7,867 nt of DNA, taken from assembly GCA_903909925.1 (NCBI GenBank), contig CAIVXR010000148.1, positions 1 to 7,867 on the forward strand. The letters run 5' to 3'. Below are positions 6,546 through 7,867 of this stretch, piece by piece. The DNA is from an uncultured beta proteobacterium (GTDB lineage: Bacteria; Pseudomonadota; Gammaproteobacteria; Burkholderiales; Burkholderiaceae). Both the position numbers and the translations under genes were made by a program. The notes beneath the pieces were generated by a model. That model had not been told where the DNA came from and did not search any database. It saw only the letters and a program-made list of their open reading frames with translations. Within the stretch, counting starts at the first letter, position 1. Each line of letters starts with the position of its first letter.

Positions 6546-7867
6546 ATGAATGCTGCAGAGCTAGTAGAGCAATTTGGGCCTAGAGAGTCGATGGACTATG
6601 ACTTAGTCATCATTGGTGGTGGCCCCGCTGGTCTATCCGCAGCAATTAAGGCTAAACAATTAGCCCAATCCTCTGGCAAAGATATCAGCGTGTGCCTTCT
6701 TGAAAAAGGCTCTGAAATTGGTGCCCACATCCTATCGGGGGCCGTCATGGATCCCAAGGCGCTCACTGAGCTCTTTCCTAATTGGAAAGAAATGGGTGCC
6801 CCACTTGAAACTGAAGTGACACAAGATCAATTTCTATTCCTGACATCTGATAACTCTTATCAAGTTCCCAATTGGATGCTGCCTCACTGCTTTAAAAATG
6901 AAGGTAACTACATCGTTAGCTTAGCTAACGTCACACGATGGTTGGGGCAACAGGCAGAAAATCTTGGCGTAGAAATTTTCCCGGGCTTTCCTGCAGCAGA
7001 AATTTTGTATAACGAGCAAGGTGCAGTTGGTGGCGTGATTACCGGCTCGATGGGGCTAGATAAAGAAGGTAAGCCAACTGATCAGTTTCAGCTTGGCATG
7101 GAACTGCGCGCTAAGTACACCCTCTTTGCTGAAGGATCTCGAGGCCACCTTGGTAAGCAGCTCATTTCTAAATTTTCCTTGGATAAAGACAGTGATCCCC
7201 AAAGTTATGGCATTGGCATTAAAGAACTCTGGGAAGTTGAGCCCTCTAAAAGTAAACCTGGTCTAGTGGTGCACACAGCCGGCTGGCCATTGGAAAGTGA
7301 TACCTATGGAGGCTCCTTTCTGTATCACTTAGGGGATAACAAAGTTGCTGTTGGCTTGGTGGTGGGGCTTTCTTATAAGAACCCTTACCTCTCACCTTTT
7401 GAAGAGTTCCAGCGCTATAAATTACATCCCAAGATTCGCCAAACTTTTGAGGGTGGCAAGCGTATTGCTTATGGCGCACGCGCACTGACTGCTGGTGGCT
7501 TAAATAGTTTGCCTAAGACAGTCTTTCCAGGTGGGGCTTTGATCGGTTGTGACGCAGGATTTTTAAATGCTTCACGCATTAAAGGCAGTCACGCTGCAAT
7601 TAAAACAGGTATGTTGGCAGCAGAAGCAGCAGTAGCAGCCCTTCATGAAAATCGCTCTGCCGATGTTCTTTCAGCATATCCAGCAGCCTTCCAAAATAGC
7701 TGGCTACATACTGAGCTCAATCAAGCGCGTAATTTCAAGCCGTGGATGTCTAAAGGACTCTATCTTGGTACCCTGATGGTTGGCTTAGAGCAAAAACTCT
7801 TTGGTGGCAATATGCCATGGACAGTTCATATCAAACATGCAGATCATGAATGCCTAGAGCCAGCAGC
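6546..7867 (+). CDS. Electron transfer flavoprotein-ubiquinone oxidoreductase (ETF-QO), C-terminus cut by window edge
   Basis: Membrane-associated flavoprotein that passes electrons from reduced ETF, charged by acyl-CoA and related dehydrogenases, to ubiquinone. The window holds 440 codons of a family usually near 550, so the C-terminal 4Fe-4S domain lies outside it. The FAD-binding dinucleotide motif GGGPAG is at 24-29 (preceded by DYDLVII), followed by the family hallmark EIGAHILSGAVMDP. Near the visible end are ARALTAGGLNSLPK, FPGGALIGCDAGFLN, IKGSHAAIKTGM and FGGNMPWT, all typical of ETF-QO. The start is the ATG at 6546: GAGGAA (6535-6540) lies 5 nt upstream. ATGs at 6541 and 6550 hit stops almost at once, and the ATG at 6591 lacks a good ribosome site. 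It is divergent from scoA, and shared control is plausible because both serve fatty-acid, branched-chain or ketone catabolism. No convincing promoter was found in 6473-6534. Confidence 0.95.
   Translation, partial: MNAAELVEQFGPRESMDYDLVIIGGGPAGLSAAIKAKQLAQSSGKDISVCLLEKGSEIGAHILSGAVMDPKALTELFPNWKEMGAPLETEVTQDQFLFLTSDNSYQVPNWMLPHCFKNEGNYIVSLANVTRWLGQQAENLGVEIFPGFPAAEILYNEQGAVGGVITGSMGLDKEGKPTDQFQLGMELRAKYTLFAEGSRGHLGKQLISKFSLDKDSDPQSYGIGIKELWEVEPSKSKPGLVVHTAGWPLESDTYGGSFLYHLGDNKVAVGLVVGLSYKNPYLSPFEEFQRYKLHPKIRQTFEGGKRIAYGARALTAGGLNSLPKTVFPGGALIGCDAGFLNASRIKGSHAAIKTGMLAAEAAVAALHENRSADVLSAYPAAFQNSWLHTELNQARNFKPWMSKGLYLGTLMVGLEQKLFGGNMPWTVHIKHADHECLEPA

Noticed and set aside
7246..7485. A 79-codon open frame on the minus strand
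   Set aside because: It is antisense to the well-conserved ETF-QO coding region and shows no domain or ribosome site.

Overview
The window reads as ordinary chromosome of a betaproteobacterium. Protein sequence, moderate GC content (not counted exactly) and gene order best fit Burkholderiaceae, most likely Polynucleobacter. This is a judgement from remembered homologues, not from a search. The order relA - tRNA-Val - thrS is, as far as I recall, common in Burkholderiales.

Layout from left to right. Positions 1-873 (minus) hold the N-terminal 45% of threonyl-tRNA synthetase (thrS), cut by the window edge. A rho-independent terminator (921-958) and a tRNA-Val(GAC) gene (973-1049) follow, both on the minus strand. 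Next on the minus strand come relA (1068-3056), a 622-residue protein that joins a zinc-type cation diffusion facilitator to an alpha/beta hydrolase (3070-4938), and the two subunits of a 3-oxoacid CoA-transferase, scoB (4974-5624) and scoA (5665-6366). After a 179-bp divergent intergenic region, the plus strand carries the first 440 codons of electron transfer flavoprotein-ubiquinone oxidoreductase (6546-7867), cut by the right edge.

Transcription of the minus strand would run scoA, scoB, CDF-hydrolase, relA, tRNA-Val. The gaps are about 40, 35, 13 and 18 nt, and I see no terminator until the one after the tRNA. The five may therefore form one transcription unit, with internal promoters not excluded. 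scoAB (ketone-body or acetoacetate activation) and ETF-QO (electron entry from acyl-CoA dehydrogenases into the quinone pool) are divergent and metabolically related. relA, the tRNA and thrS belong to translation and the stringent response.

The least ordinary items are the transporter-hydrolase fusion, an 8-bp perfect inverted repeat that puts that gene's start codon in a hairpin loop, and three 11-bp tandem repeats upstream of scoA. I found no mobile element, CRISPR array, phage gene or defence system. The rest is conserved housekeeping sequence.
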